DNA of 33,925 nucleotides. Source: Muribaculaceae bacterium. GTDB taxonomy: Bacteria; Bacteroidota; Bacteroidia; Bacteroidales; Muribaculaceae. The DNA lies in contig JAGAUF010000042.1 in NCBI GenBank assembly GCA_017620885.1, positions 1 to 33,925 of the forward strand, given 5' to 3'. The notes under the pieces were generated by a model that did not search any database, was not told the DNA's origin, and worked only from the letters and a program-made list of their open reading frames with translations. This document shows, one piece after another, positions 10,001 to 18,263 of the stretch. The translations under genes were made by a program, and so were the position numbers. Numbering within the stretch: the first letter of the stretch is position 1; each line of letters opens with the position of its first letter.

Positions 10001-11750
10001 CGGTATAGAGGGCTGCCTGATTCAGCGTAGGAGTAGCTGCGTATGGCAACGGAAGGCTATTGCCGACGATAGAAAGATAAGCATCTGATTTGTCGGAAAC
10101 CTTATTGTGTGCGACAGCCTCCACAGTTACGCTGACAAGTCTAAGTGCAGCAGGCACTTCAAACTCGAACGACGTGCCCTTTACAGGAGTGCTGTTGAGC
10201 TTGTCTTCGTTGAAGTAAACATTGTAAGTCAGATCTTCAGTATCTACGTAGCCGCGATTTACGCCTACCCCACCGGGAGCTGTCCATGTGATGGTATTGC
10301 CCGTTACATTTACATCTGTCGGGGCAAGAGGAGTATCGTTGCCGGCATAGAAACGCTTCACAACCGGAGCACCGGTAAGGTTTTCGGAAAGATCGCAGCG
10401 AACCTCCAGCTCATATACGCCCTCTTTATCAACAGTAAAGGGAATTGAAGGAGTGGATTCCCCGGGCTTGATAGTCTGACGATATATCTCCTTACCGTCG
10501 AGCAGAGCCACTGCGGTCATATCGGCCGTGAGCTTGAGCTCGTTGAAATATGTCGTCGGAGCCTTGAAGGAGAACGTACCGTTCAGAGCGTCTTTCACAA
10601 GGGAGAAATCGTTAAGCTCGGGCACATTGGGAGCCTCGGGAAGGGCAAATGTGTCAGGGCAATAAAGCGAAACGAGCGAAACATTGCCCGGAATCTCTCC
10701 AACTCGCTCGCAATATCCGCCGGAATTAAGGTCGATGGAATATACGTACGACTCATTGTTGTGGTAAACATCCTGACAGAAAAGGAACGCCATCTCGTCT
10801 TTCGGAGAGAACACGATATTGGTGGTACCGCGGTCAGTGAAGGGGGCAAGCACGATCATCTCTTCATCGAGATTGCCACATTCTATTTGGCCACTCTCAG
10901 TGAAGATGCCACTGTAACGGTTCACGATATCGATACGGCCGTCCTCGCGATAAGCGTAGATTTCCTTTTCTCCGGGATGATAGAAGAATCCGCAGTATGT
11001 AAGGCCGGTGCCGTTGGGCTTGTCGGCGAGAACGTCCGCTTTGAAATTATTGGAGGGATCGATCTTTACAATACGGTTCTCAACTATTCCCTCGGAGCCT
11101 TCATCATTGCCGGCCATTCCGAAGAAGCAGTCGGAAACGGGGTCATAGCACATAGCTTGAACCCAATATTTGGCGTCGGAGCCGAACTCAAGGTCTTTGA
11201 GGCGTGCTCCTGTGCTGATGTCGATACGTTTCCAAATTACATCAAAATCACGCACTGAAGACTGAATTCCCTGAGGGATGTAAAGGATACCGTTGCGCAC
11301 GGCTCCCGTCTGGTGCTCAAGGTCGCCTGTATTAGCGAAATAATCGCCACTGAGAAGCGGGGAAACGGAGAAATTGTTGAAATCTACTTTACCCCAGTAA
11401 GATTTGGACCCCGCGCTATTGACAACACCGTAGATATTGCCGAGATAAGCAGCGGCACGGCTCTGACGAGCTTTCTGAACGAAGGATGGTGCCTTCTTCA
11501 CCGTTGCTCCTACGAGGGGAACGTAGCGCGAAGGAACGCCTTCGGGGTTGAAATCCACCTTGTCAATGGGTGTGAAATTTAACTCGGCCTTCTTCGTATG
11601 ACCGACAGCTTTTTCCCATGCCTGCATAGCATAGGGCGTAGGCTCCGGACGATCCGGGGTGCGCTTCCACCCGTCTGCATACATCACCATAGGAACGCTC
11701 ACTGCCAGCGAGAGAGAAGCCAAAGCGAGCTTTTTTGTTAGGTGATTCAT
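7029..11750 (-). CDS. Large secreted multidomain protein: fibronectin-III-like and jelly-roll domains, type IX-like C-terminal sorting domain
   Basis: A 1573-residue exported protein with signal peptide MNHLTKKLALASLSLAVSVP. Residues about 100-375 resemble a beta-propeller (repeated strands such as GNIYGVVNS, KIDPSN, YSIDLNSGG). Fibronectin-III-like segments follow near 480-580 (TPLAPTDVNVTGNTITW) and 820-915 (PKNMKSTTSEDNLTMRLEW). Between and after these are jelly-roll regions, the last (about 1290-1450, ending LVDDIEFTP) resembling a choice-of-anchor J domain. The end (YVYTIDGKLV, then PGIYLVKVGEVIAKVVVK) has the form of a type A T9SS sorting domain, normally removed on secretion. No catalytic motif was recognised; a role as adhesin or glycan-binding protein is inference. 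It has its own promoter, a long leader and a strong terminator, so it is probably monocistronic. Confidence 0.8.
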   Translation of the reverse strand: MNHLTKKLALASLSLAVSVPMVMYADGWKRTPDRPEPTPYAMQAWEKAVGHTKKAELNFTPIDKVDFNPEGVPSRYVPLVGATVKKAPSFVQKARQSRAAAYLGNIYGVVNSAGSKSYWGKVDFNNFSVSPLLSGDYFANTGDLEHQTGAVRNGILYIPQGIQSSVRDFDVIWKRIDISTGARLKDLEFGSDAKYWVQAMCYDPVSDCFFGMAGNDEGSEGIVENRIVKIDPSNNFKADVLADKPNGTGLTYCGFFYHPGEKEIYAYREDGRIDIVNRYSGIFTESGQIECGNLDEEMIVLAPFTDRGTTNIVFSPKDEMAFLFCQDVYHNNESYVYSIDLNSGGYCERVGEIPGNVSLVSLYCPDTFALPEAPNVPELNDFSLVKDALNGTFSFKAPTTYFNELKLTADMTAVALLDGKEIYRQTIKPGESTPSIPFTVDKEGVYELEVRCDLSENLTGAPVVKRFYAGNDTPLAPTDVNVTGNTITWTAPGGVGVNRGYVDTEDLTYNVYFNEDKLNSTPVKGTSFEFEVPAALRLVSVTVEAVAHNKVSDKSDAYLSIVGNSLPLPYAATPTLNQAALYTVVDANHDGMTYIYDSEDKAFAISLETYQGSNDYLVLPRLFFPDAAKMYHFSCSFRSQTPYYGSETMEIWVGKDPENLDTKVFEYPHLEGVEANMPIECTFSVPEAGDYYIGVRAHTDSECSGAVISNISVEQLASSTKVPGSLTDIKMEAGASGSEEAIFTFKAPEKAVDGTALSGKVKVSVSNVNDPSNVAEVSVAPGAEGKVTCKGEKGFNTYRITTSNDAGEGLSQMIRGYIGLDTPDNPKNMKSTTSEDNLTMRLEWDPVTKGINGGFIDPETVKYQVWYNSSGVTWNRVGNPVDVCAATFDPQYTGLARWRVTVMAQNRDGDFVKSNRVNALADQLGNPVTLPLLEDFATGGNAYPWSYLRDTDATEMSSFRTSSNSDIATLGIGNPKCDDGSGRVLSSLIYGQATEARLLVPKFSTIGMNNPVFNVKLWNYQYAPKMEIYARMYGQEECEKIATVEVDPERYNEWNDYMLPLPDKYKNKSWVQIQIHFYLPSGGSSYGVMDYVRVFENVDYDYKISSLTCDDPESFIGDRSEFVVQCTNGGLEDGEAHVSVSVKGVKGTDETLLANEQFDITRFRSFRTMTRRVAFHAKSEWLKYDKVIVRATITGEGDNITNNNVKEITWDILDSNTPYVTDLAGEWNEEHNAPKLTWSQPDMTYGNVDDFEYLPAFSIDEKLGQWQNYDEDGFPTFSVSGLTENWPYTGEPRAWQVINAKDLGVADDVRLRAHSGNQYLGAFAGWDPMNDGDQVQVADWLISPEVVGGTRVYFWMNHISTDYRETIHVMYSTTDTEIESFYKLCNRSKSGTESWEQTYFDLPENAKYFALKYVGWNTLGVLVDDIEFTPVNLTNWALEGFDVYRKRDGEASFTYVGTTSDLSYVDTECGDANVNYYIVTRAKYNDILVKSPASNEIRLFALGVDELENILGVAGDYSAISFSGLEGKHAYVYTIDGKLVNAVNITSEDFRAPAEPGIYLVKVGEVIAKVVVK

Positions 11751-11823
11751 AAAATGTAAGTTATAAGTATTAATAAATTTTCAAACAAGATGTAACCAAG
11801 CGATTACGTCAATGTCAGCATTA

Positions 11824-11840
11824 TGACGCAAAAAGCGTCA
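11824..11840 (-). other. Hairpin in the long 5' leader of the surface-protein gene
   Basis: TGACGC (11824-11829) pairs with GCGTCA (11835-11840) around a 5-nt loop. On the minus strand the loop is TTTTT. It lies in the leader of about 195 nt between the promoter motif (11953-11961) and ATG 11750. The rest of 11751-12048 is AT-rich and shows no gene. Confidence 0.4.
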
Positions 11841-11952
11841 AAAGCATATTCATATTCCATCTTGAATTACAATGAGTGCAAATCCTTTAAATATCGCTTG
11901 AATCTTTCTAATTCCAAACTGCAGCATTATCCGAATCCCGGATGCTGACAGT

Positions 11953-11984
11953 GCAAAATTACAAAAATAATTTCTCCGTTCCAA
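11953..11984 (-). promoter_or_regulatory. Bacteroidetes promoter for the large surface-protein gene
   Basis: The minus strand has TTG at 11984-11982, a 20-bp spacer and TAATTTTGC at 11961-11953. The -7 box is exact and the -33 box partial (TTGG). It implies an untranslated leader of about 195 nt. Confidence 0.55.
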
Positions 11985-12048
11985 CTATTACCTTAATAAA
12001 ATTTACTGATTTCCCGTTAAAATTTTAATCCTACGGCTTCCCGCTTTT

Positions 12049-12561
12049 CTAACTTTCTGTAAAGTCGCCGAGAGACGTATGCGACGACCAAAATAGGACT
12101 TTCGCATCCGCCGGCAATTTCGGAACCATTATGCAGAATCGCGTCAGAGCCACATCCGTACCTCTTTCGTCATCGTCATCCTCTATACCCAACGAAATAA
12201 TCCAGTTATATGTCCGTTCAACTGTGTTTCGATAGAAAATATTGCTGTAAGATCTGATTGTGAAAGAGTGAAGGCGGTAATGGATCAAAACCGTGTAATT
12301 CTCGAAATCAATCTTTGAATACCAATCCGGTATCCCGATAGGATCGTCGGGCAGCTCTGACGCAGAATTGACGGTGAAAGTTTTATCATTCCACGGACGA
12401 TATTTCTCTGCCGCCTCAGTATCTGTTTTCTCAAATGTGACAGATACCGGAATAAATTCGCGACTGATCGGCAAACTTACTTCCATGGGCAAGTCATCGT
12501 TTTTATCACACCCCGTAAGAAGAAAAGGAATAAGAAGGAACAGAAAATATTTGACGTTCAT
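12049..12561 (-). CDS. Small hypothetical lipoprotein
   Basis: A 170-residue protein with a lipoprotein signal peptide ending LLTGC (Cys18), followed by DKNDD. Acidic residues just after the lipid Cys resemble the Bacteroidetes surface-export signal, so surface exposure is possible (inference). The mature part has alternating short strands (NYTVLIHYRLHSFTIRS, RTYNWIISLGI) and an acidic DDDDE turn. No family or catalytic motif was recognised. It starts 25 bp after the stop of the acyltransferase gene on the same strand, so the two are probably co-transcribed; whether they work together is unknown. Confidence 0.75.
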   Translation of the reverse strand: MNVKYFLFLLIPFLLTGCDKNDDLPMEVSLPISREFIPVSVTFEKTDTEAAEKYRPWNDKTFTVNSASELPDDPIGIPDWYSKIDFENYTVLIHYRLHSFTIRSYSNIFYRNTVERTYNWIISLGIEDDDDERGTDVALTRFCIMVPKLPADAKVLFWSSHTSLGDFTES

Positions 12562-12586
12562 AGTTTCAGTTGATTTAAATTTATGA

Positions 12587-13702
12587 CTATGTTGTTTTTC
12601 GCAGGTTAAGCGACCAATGTATCGCCGGAATATAACGGCGCCACGCCCAAATGATAAGAAGAGGCACGGCGACCCCCACTATCGAGTAAAGAATCCAGAA
12701 TTGGTCGGCGTGATTGTTGAAATGAATCACCATGTGACACCCGATCTGTCCGAAATCGAGGTCATAATAATGAATCTTCATCAGAGAGACAATCTTGAAC
12801 GCCGGTATGTGCCAGATGAGTACATAAAGTGTATTATCACCGATAAAGCAAAGGAGGTCTTTCAGACGTCCTCCCCATGAATCGACATAGCCTGACGCCC
12901 AATAAATCATAAGAAAACCGATGCATCCTGTCAGTGGCAAAGTAAGAAGATTAATAAATTCTCCGTCGTTGTTCATGCCGCACGTATGGAGTTTGCCTGC
13001 GCCGAGAATGAAAAGAAAAGCGAGTAAAAGCAAAGGCCACCGACGACGGAACATATCCTCGTACCGGCGAAAAAGCACTCCGGCGCCGAAGAAGAAGAGG
13101 CCCCACGTTTCACGCAAACCACCGTTCGGGATGATGCCTATCTTAACGCCATTGGCAAATCGGAAGGCGATAAACGCCATACAGAAGAGCATTATGACGG
13201 CCGTTGCTTTCGTATCGGAAAGGCGCGTGCGCGTGTAGAGCAAGCGGCGCAGAATCAGATAGCCGAGTGATGCAAGGAGCAGCCCCCGGAAAAACCAGAA
13301 GGCGCCGGCCATAAATTCGTCATAGCCTGACATACCAAAGAATATTCTGACAACGCGCGACATCGCCTCATGCCACGAATAAGGGTGCGTTACCCCTCCC
13401 GTCCAGTTTCCGAATCTCTCGTTGAGAATGCCGAATTCAAACCATAAGTTATGGAGCAGCAGATAGATGAGAGTCCATTTTACGAAAGGCACATAAAGAC
13501 CGTCAAACCGTTTTTTGCAGAATGTCCACGGATCATCGAGGTATTTTCTCGAAAAGAAATATCCCGCAGCTATAAAGAAAAGCGGCATGTGGAATGTATA
13601 GATGAAATTCGTCAGGAGTTCGGGAGCCTCGGCATGGCCGATCACCATCAGAATAATTGCGATTCCTTTCGCGATTGACATTACCGTATTTCTCTGAGCC
13701 AT
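12587..13702 (-). CDS. Membrane acyltransferase, family 3 (OafA / YcfT-like)
   Basis: Integral inner-membrane O-acyltransferase of about 371 residues with some ten hydrophobic segments. The N-terminus MSIAKGIAIILMVIGHAE carries the conserved membrane His (His23) typical of acyltransferase-3 proteins, followed by FIYTFHMPLFFIAAGYFF, another family signature. Such proteins move acetyl or other acyl groups onto surface sugars; the YcfT/WcaF-like group is called fucose 4-O-acetylase, but the acceptor here cannot be told. An in-frame ATG at 13750 would add 16 residues, but it lies inside the promoter boxes (13728-13760), so ATG 13702 (MAQRNTVMSIAKG) is chosen. A small lipoprotein gene follows after 25 bp. 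Confidence 0.85.
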   Translation of the reverse strand: MAQRNTVMSIAKGIAIILMVIGHAEAPELLTNFIYTFHMPLFFIAAGYFFSRKYLDDPWTFCKKRFDGLYVPFVKWTLIYLLLHNLWFEFGILNERFGNWTGGVTHPYSWHEAMSRVVRIFFGMSGYDEFMAGAFWFFRGLLLASLGYLILRRLLYTRTRLSDTKATAVIMLFCMAFIAFRFANGVKIGIIPNGGLRETWGLFFFGAGVLFRRYEDMFRRRWPLLLLAFLFILGAGKLHTCGMNNDGEFINLLTLPLTGCIGFLMIYWASGYVDSWGGRLKDLLCFIGDNTLYVLIWHIPAFKIVSLMKIHYYDLDFGQIGCHMVIHFNNHADQFWILYSIVGVAVPLLIIWAWRRYIPAIHWSLNLRKTT

Positions 13703-13727
13703 TGCCTTGCGTTCTAAAATTATTATG

Positions 13728-13760
13728 ACAAAATTACAACATTTTCCCAATCATTGCAAA
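13728..13760 (-). promoter_or_regulatory. Full Bacteroidetes promoter for the acyltransferase gene
   Basis: On the minus strand TTTG (13760-13757), a 20-bp spacer and TAATTTTGT (13736-13728) match both sigma-ABfr boxes. It leaves a leader of about 18-20 nt to ATG 13702 and excludes the upstream ATG at 13750. Confidence 0.7.
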
Positions 13761-13797
13761 TAATTAGAATTATCGCATAAGTGATTAATTAAATAAA

Positions 13798-13835
13798 GAT
13801 AGCCCAACTTCTGCTATTCAGAAAGTTGGACTATC
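13798..13835 (-). terminator. Terminator hairpin after the DUF5723-like gene
   Basis: GATAG-C-CCAACTT (13798-13810) pairs with AAGTTGG-A-CTATC (13823-13835) with one mismatch. On the minus strand it is followed by TTTATTTAATT. It lies about 58 nt past the stop at 13893 and before the acyltransferase promoter. Confidence 0.65.
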
Positions 13836-13892
13836 CCATTTACGATTTTAACAGGGCAATACCCCTCGGTTTATTTCTCTGTACTCTATGCC

Positions 13893-15272
13893 TCAGAAGG
13901 GGAAGTTTATACCCATAGCAAATTGGGCATTGGAACTGAGAGGTACGCCCTGTTTTGCGAGCTTGCCGAGCGTGTGGTCCATGCCGGCGAAGAAATTGAA
14001 ACCGGTGGTGTGGACATTCAACATCCAGCCGAACGACCATCCGAATGTGCCGGCAGCGACATTGACATCAGCGGAGAATACCTTCACCGGGGCAACGTTG
14101 GCCGAAAGACGCACCTGAGTCCACGTATATGGGCCGTTGATTCTCGTTGAATTGAGCAGGCCGAAGTGAAGCTTGTCATAGTAAGGCAGCTTGTAATCTA
14201 CACCGAAGTTCAGTGTGGCGGCCAGACCCGTCGTGCGGCTGCCGACGTCACCCTTGTCGCTGAGCTGATAAAGGTCGCTCAAGCCGTCGCGCATACGTTT
14301 CCATTCGGACTCGAAGGAATTGGGTGCATCGTCATCTACATTGAAGATATAGGCGTCGGTGTCAAACGTTCGGTCGCCATCGGTAGATGCCTTCATCGTT
14401 CTCGACCAGCTGATGAATCCGAGGTCGAGCACTGCAGCAGAGAAAGTGAAGTTGTTCCATTCATACTGCGCACCGAGGTCGAATCCGATACCGAAACCAT
14501 TCGGGCCTATGCTTCCGTCGCCGTCAAGATTTACGCCGGAGACATATTCTCGTCCGCTATCCTTGTCGAAATCATGCTCATACTGCAAGCCGCCGAGGTT
14601 GCCGTAGATATTGGCGTTGGTCACAGCTGTCCACTTATCTTCGCCGAGAACAAGGTTGGCCTTATCGAGCTGAATATCGGCATTAGCCACACCGATAAGG
14701 AACTTCAACGTTGCACCGACACGCAGACCCGGCACTTGCTTGATATCGCGTGAATGACCGAAAGCGATCTCTCCGTATCCCATAGCGTGAGCCCGAACGT
14801 CCTTGATGTCGTATGTACGGTTGGAAACGCCCTCTTTCACCAGAGAGAAGAGACTCTTGGGCACCGCAGCGCCAAAATCTACATTAGCGTTGATTGATAC
14901 CGTGTTATAACCACCCCAAGCTTTGAAACCGGCGCTCATTACGGGCACTTTCACGTTGCCATCGAGACGGTTGTTATCCTTGAATTTGCTCATCGCTTCA
15001 GAGGCCGAGATAGCGGGATTTGAAAAGAGGCAAGTTCTACCGTCGATATTATAGAGTACGGAATTGACGTGAAGCGTACCCCCAAGTCTAACGTTCAGAT
15101 TACCCAACGCGGGGAAAGAGACGAAATTCTTCTCATTGCCCACCGACGGGTTCATCTGATAGCGATAGTCGTAATTATCGAGGAAATATCCTGAATATGT
15201 ATTCTGAGCCACGGCTGCGCAGGGCCCCATTACGATTGTTGCAAGCAACAGTTTTATCTTTAAACTTTTCAT
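13893..15272 (-). CDS. DUF5723-like outer-membrane beta-barrel protein
   Basis: A 459-residue exported protein with signal peptide MKSLKIKLLLATIVMGPCAAVAQ. The mature part is Gly- and aromatic-rich with alternating hydrophobic strands and ends in Phe (GINFPF), as is normal for outer-membrane barrels. The opening (YSGYFLDNYDYRYQMNPSVG) and the later FGWSFGWMLN and GFNFFAGMDHT fit the DUF5723 family as I remember it. The function of that family is unknown. It follows the frameshifted lipoprotein gene by 18 bp on the same strand, so the pair was probably an operon and the lipoprotein may be a partner of the barrel (inference). Confidence 0.75.
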   Translation of the reverse strand: MKSLKIKLLLATIVMGPCAAVAQNTYSGYFLDNYDYRYQMNPSVGNEKNFVSFPALGNLNVRLGGTLHVNSVLYNIDGRTCLFSNPAISASEAMSKFKDNNRLDGNVKVPVMSAGFKAWGGYNTVSINANVDFGAAVPKSLFSLVKEGVSNRTYDIKDVRAHAMGYGEIAFGHSRDIKQVPGLRVGATLKFLIGVANADIQLDKANLVLGEDKWTAVTNANIYGNLGGLQYEHDFDKDSGREYVSGVNLDGDGSIGPNGFGIGFDLGAQYEWNNFTFSAAVLDLGFISWSRTMKASTDGDRTFDTDAYIFNVDDDAPNSFESEWKRMRDGLSDLYQLSDKGDVGSRTTGLAATLNFGVDYKLPYYDKLHFGLLNSTRINGPYTWTQVRLSANVAPVKVFSADVNVAAGTFGWSFGWMLNVHTTGFNFFAGMDHTLGKLAKQGVPLSSNAQFAMGINFPF

Positions 15273-15290
15273 TGGTGTCAGATTAATGGA

Positions 15291-17092
15291 TTAGAACTTT
15301 TTAGTGTAATAGCCTGATACTTTCGCACGAATGTTGTGAAGACGGATTGTCTGATCGGGGCGAAGCGACTGATCGGTTCCGGGGCGCACGCGGGCCTCGA
15401 AGATGATGCCGTCAAGCTTTTCAATCTTACCCTCCATCTTTATTTCAAGGGGTTTCCCTTCGCTCATAGCCTCAAGCACATTGGTCGTCACTTTCACACC
15501 GGGAATACGGTCACCATCAGTATTGACAGGATAAGCCACCATCTCTGCGCTGAGCGGTGTGCTATTGTCGGCAGTAGCAGTTACGGTCAGTTCTTCAATC
15601 GTCAGAGCATCGAGATCCTCGCTGCCCCAACCGTCCTCGCGGTCAGAATAAATAATGATTGATCCCTCTTTAAGAGCAAGCGGAGCGACGAGTTCATATT
15701 CACCTTTCACGCCGGGGAGCGTTGTGCCAAGTACAAAATGTTTCACTTCCTGTGCAGGAACTCCGGGATTGGTAAGCTCAATTTCAATTGTCTCGGGCAA
15801 TTCTGAATAATTTTCAGCGTTTGTCGGGACTGCAAGTACATCGCACAATCCACTGAACTCATACCATTTAAGGTCGGAAGCTGAAAATCCGTCGGGGACG
15901 TTCAGATTCTTGTCGTTGGGAGAAAGTACGAATTGCTGACGTCCCGTGGATCCTCCGGCATAACCGACTTTCACAGGGCCGTCATCAAGTGAATATGAGA
16001 GTCTGCGGAGGCTTTCGGGTGCGTTGGGGCGCAACGATGTGAGCGTCAGTCCTGCGTCGCAATGCACTTTATAATCGGCCAAAGGATTATTCAGCGACAG
16101 ATATATCTGCGGATTGGCAAGAAGGAGGTTCGTACCCTCGCAAGAGAGGAAATCGGGGATATCGCCAAGCGATACAGGGTCGATGTTCATACCCTCATAT
16201 TCATACTTTATCTTACCGCTGACAGCTTCTATCTCAAGCGGATTCAGACCGTAGTCCACATGAAAGTCAAGTTTCTCAGGAAGTGCAGTCGGGACGCCGC
16301 CAGAAACACGCGGATCAAGCGTGATAGTACCGTCCAGCACCTTGAAGTCGCTTTGCAGGAGGAACGTATGATTTACGTTGTCTACCTTCGCATTGTTGGC
16401 TGCAAGATTGATCTTCGTAGCAACGGCATAAATGTCAGCCGCATTCCCTTTCACAGAGAGTTCCGGAATATACCATTTACCTGTCTTGGCATCATACGTA
16501 CCGGTAGATGTGGTACAATCCATCTCTTTCGGGAGCTGGATGGTGACGCCGGTGAAGGTGGTCGATTCCATTGTTTCGCTAAGATTTTTAGCGCTGAGCT
16601 TAAGGGAGAATCTAACATCTTTCACCCACGCCTCCGTGAGACTGATGATGGATTTGTCAAGATTCTGGGATTGATATGTAAATTCATCTCCCAGTTCGTG
16701 GATATGATATGAGACGGCATATTGTGAAACTGCACGTCTGATACGTTTTTTATGCGAAAGCGATGTGCGCTCCAATGAAGCGTCTGATGAGGGAATTGTA
16801 GGCTGGTCGGCATGTACCTTGTCGATTTTATGTCTTCAGAATTGAATTCCCCATTTTCTACGAGGGCGTAAAAACGCTCTCCACCGATTGTAACTGCCTT
16901 GATCTTACTGTTTTCATCAAATGAGATGATGTCATCGAGAGTAATCTGATCTATATTGACCGGGATTACCAATCCGTTGACATTAACTCTTGACGTGGTG
17001 TCAATGTCAGAAAGGTCGTATGCGTCGTCGATACATCCGCTGAAAAGCAATGCGGAAGTACCCACTACCACTGACAATAGTTTCTTGTTCAT
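15291..17092 (-). pseudogene. Large lipoprotein gene interrupted by a single-base frameshift
   Basis: One gene of about 600 codons split into two frames. The first frame starts at ATG 17092, with a lipoprotein signal peptide ending LFSGC (Cys20) followed by the acidic stretch IDDAYDLSDID, a possible surface-export signal. It reads sensibly to about residue 88 (GEFNSEDIK), then turns into out-of-family sequence up to a stop at 16622. The other frame is open from just after a TGA at about 16838 and reads IDKVHADQPTIPSSDASLERT on to the stop at 15291. Adding one A to the run of four at 16826-16829 joins the two frames smoothly. The remaining ~510 residues are beta-rich with no recognised domain. 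It precedes the DUF5723-like gene by 18 bp. It could be a true loss, a homopolymer sequencing error, or be rescued by slippage. Confidence 0.75.
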
Positions 17093-17215
17093 AAATTGAA
17101 TTTTTTAATTGGGCTGTAAGGATCAATCCAATAGGTTAGTTTTTATAGATAATTAGTGGAATATTGTTTTATTTATCTCCTATTCCTTTTATATGAAATA
17201 AACAAAACAATATAG

Positions 17216-18250
17216 TTATTTTTCTTTTTTCTCAGTGAGGGAGACTTGCCATTTCCAAGCATTTCTCATTGTCTCTTCAATTGGAACCTGCGCTTTCCAT
17301 CCGAGCACGGTATTAGCCTTTTTCGGGTCAGCCCAAATCTTCTCGATGTCGCCCTCACGACGCGGACCGATTATATAGTTCACCTTCACCCCTGTGGCAC
17401 GCTGGAAGGCATCGATAAGCTGAAGCACGCTCAGGCCGTTGCCCGTGCCGAGGTTGAAGATTTCAAGTTTTTCTTCGGATTTGTTCTCCAGCATACGCTC
17501 CATTGCCACTACGTGGGCTTTCGCGAGATCTACCACATCGATGAAGTCGCGGATACAGGAGCCGTCAGGAGTAGGATAGTCGTCGCCGAATACGGTCAGT
17601 TTCTCACGAATACCGGCCGCTGTCTGCGTAAGATATGGTATAAGATTCTGAGGCACGCCATTAGGCAATTCTCCTATAAGGGCCGTAGGATGTGCCCCTA
17701 CGGGATTGAAATATCTCAGCAAAATGCTCTTTATGGGAGCGCCGGAACGCACAAAATCCGTGATTATCTCTTCCGACATCTGCTTTGTGGCGCCGTATGG
17801 CGAAGTGGCCTGTTTCACGGGCGCCGTCTCGTCAATCGGATTGACGTCAGGCTCTCCGTAAACCGTACAGGAAGAGGAGAATACAATTCCCTTGACGCCA
17901 TATTTCGGCATCAGGTCGAGCAGATTGATGAGAGTGACAAGATTGTTGCGGTAATAGAGCAACGGTTTCTCTATCGACTCCCCTACTGCTTTGGATGCGG
18001 CGAAATTGATGATTCCCTCAATACCGGGATTCTCCTCAAACACCTTTTCGAGCGTTTTATAATCGGTGCAGTCGCCTTTGTAAAATTTCGGACGGATACC
18101 GGTGATTCCTTCTATGCCGTCGAGGACGCCCTCGTGAGAATTCGACAAATTGTCGATTATCACCACATCGTAGCCCGCATTCTGCAACTCTACCGTAGTA
18201 TGGCTGCCGATATAGCCCGTTCCTCCGGTTACCAATATTCTTTTCTTCAT
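17216..18250 (-). CDS. galE: UDP-glucose 4-epimerase
   Basis: Interconverts UDP-glucose and UDP-galactose with bound NAD+ in the cytoplasm, supplying galactose for surface polysaccharides and the Leloir pathway. A 344-residue extended short-chain dehydrogenase: Rossmann motif TGGTGYIGSH at 8-17, IIDNLSNS at 31-38, active-site SSSCTVYG with Ser/Thr at 126-129, and the catalytic Tyr152-x3-Lys156 (PYGATK). The C-terminal substrate-binding region contains GDDYPTPDGSCIRDFIDV and FNLGTGNG, both typical of GalE. Length is normal. It starts 13 bp after the nucleotidyltransferase gene, indicating an operon for nucleotide-sugar synthesis. Confidence 0.95.
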   Translation of the reverse strand: MKKRILVTGGTGYIGSHTTVELQNAGYDVVIIDNLSNSHEGVLDGIEGITGIRPKFYKGDCTDYKTLEKVFEENPGIEGIINFAASKAVGESIEKPLLYYRNNLVTLINLLDLMPKYGVKGIVFSSSCTVYGEPDVNPIDETAPVKQATSPYGATKQMSEEIITDFVRSGAPIKSILLRYFNPVGAHPTALIGELPNGVPQNLIPYLTQTAAGIREKLTVFGDDYPTPDGSCIRDFIDVVDLAKAHVVAMERMLENKSEEKLEIFNLGTGNGLSVLQLIDAFQRATGVKVNYIIGPRREGDIEKIWADPKKANTVLGWKAQVPIEETMRNAWKWQVSLTEKKEK

Positions 18251-18263
18251 TATTCAATGTGGA

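Noticed and set aside
13703..13750. Upstream ATG start for the acyltransferase
   Set aside because: It lies within the promoter boxes at 13728-13760, so it would not be on the transcript.
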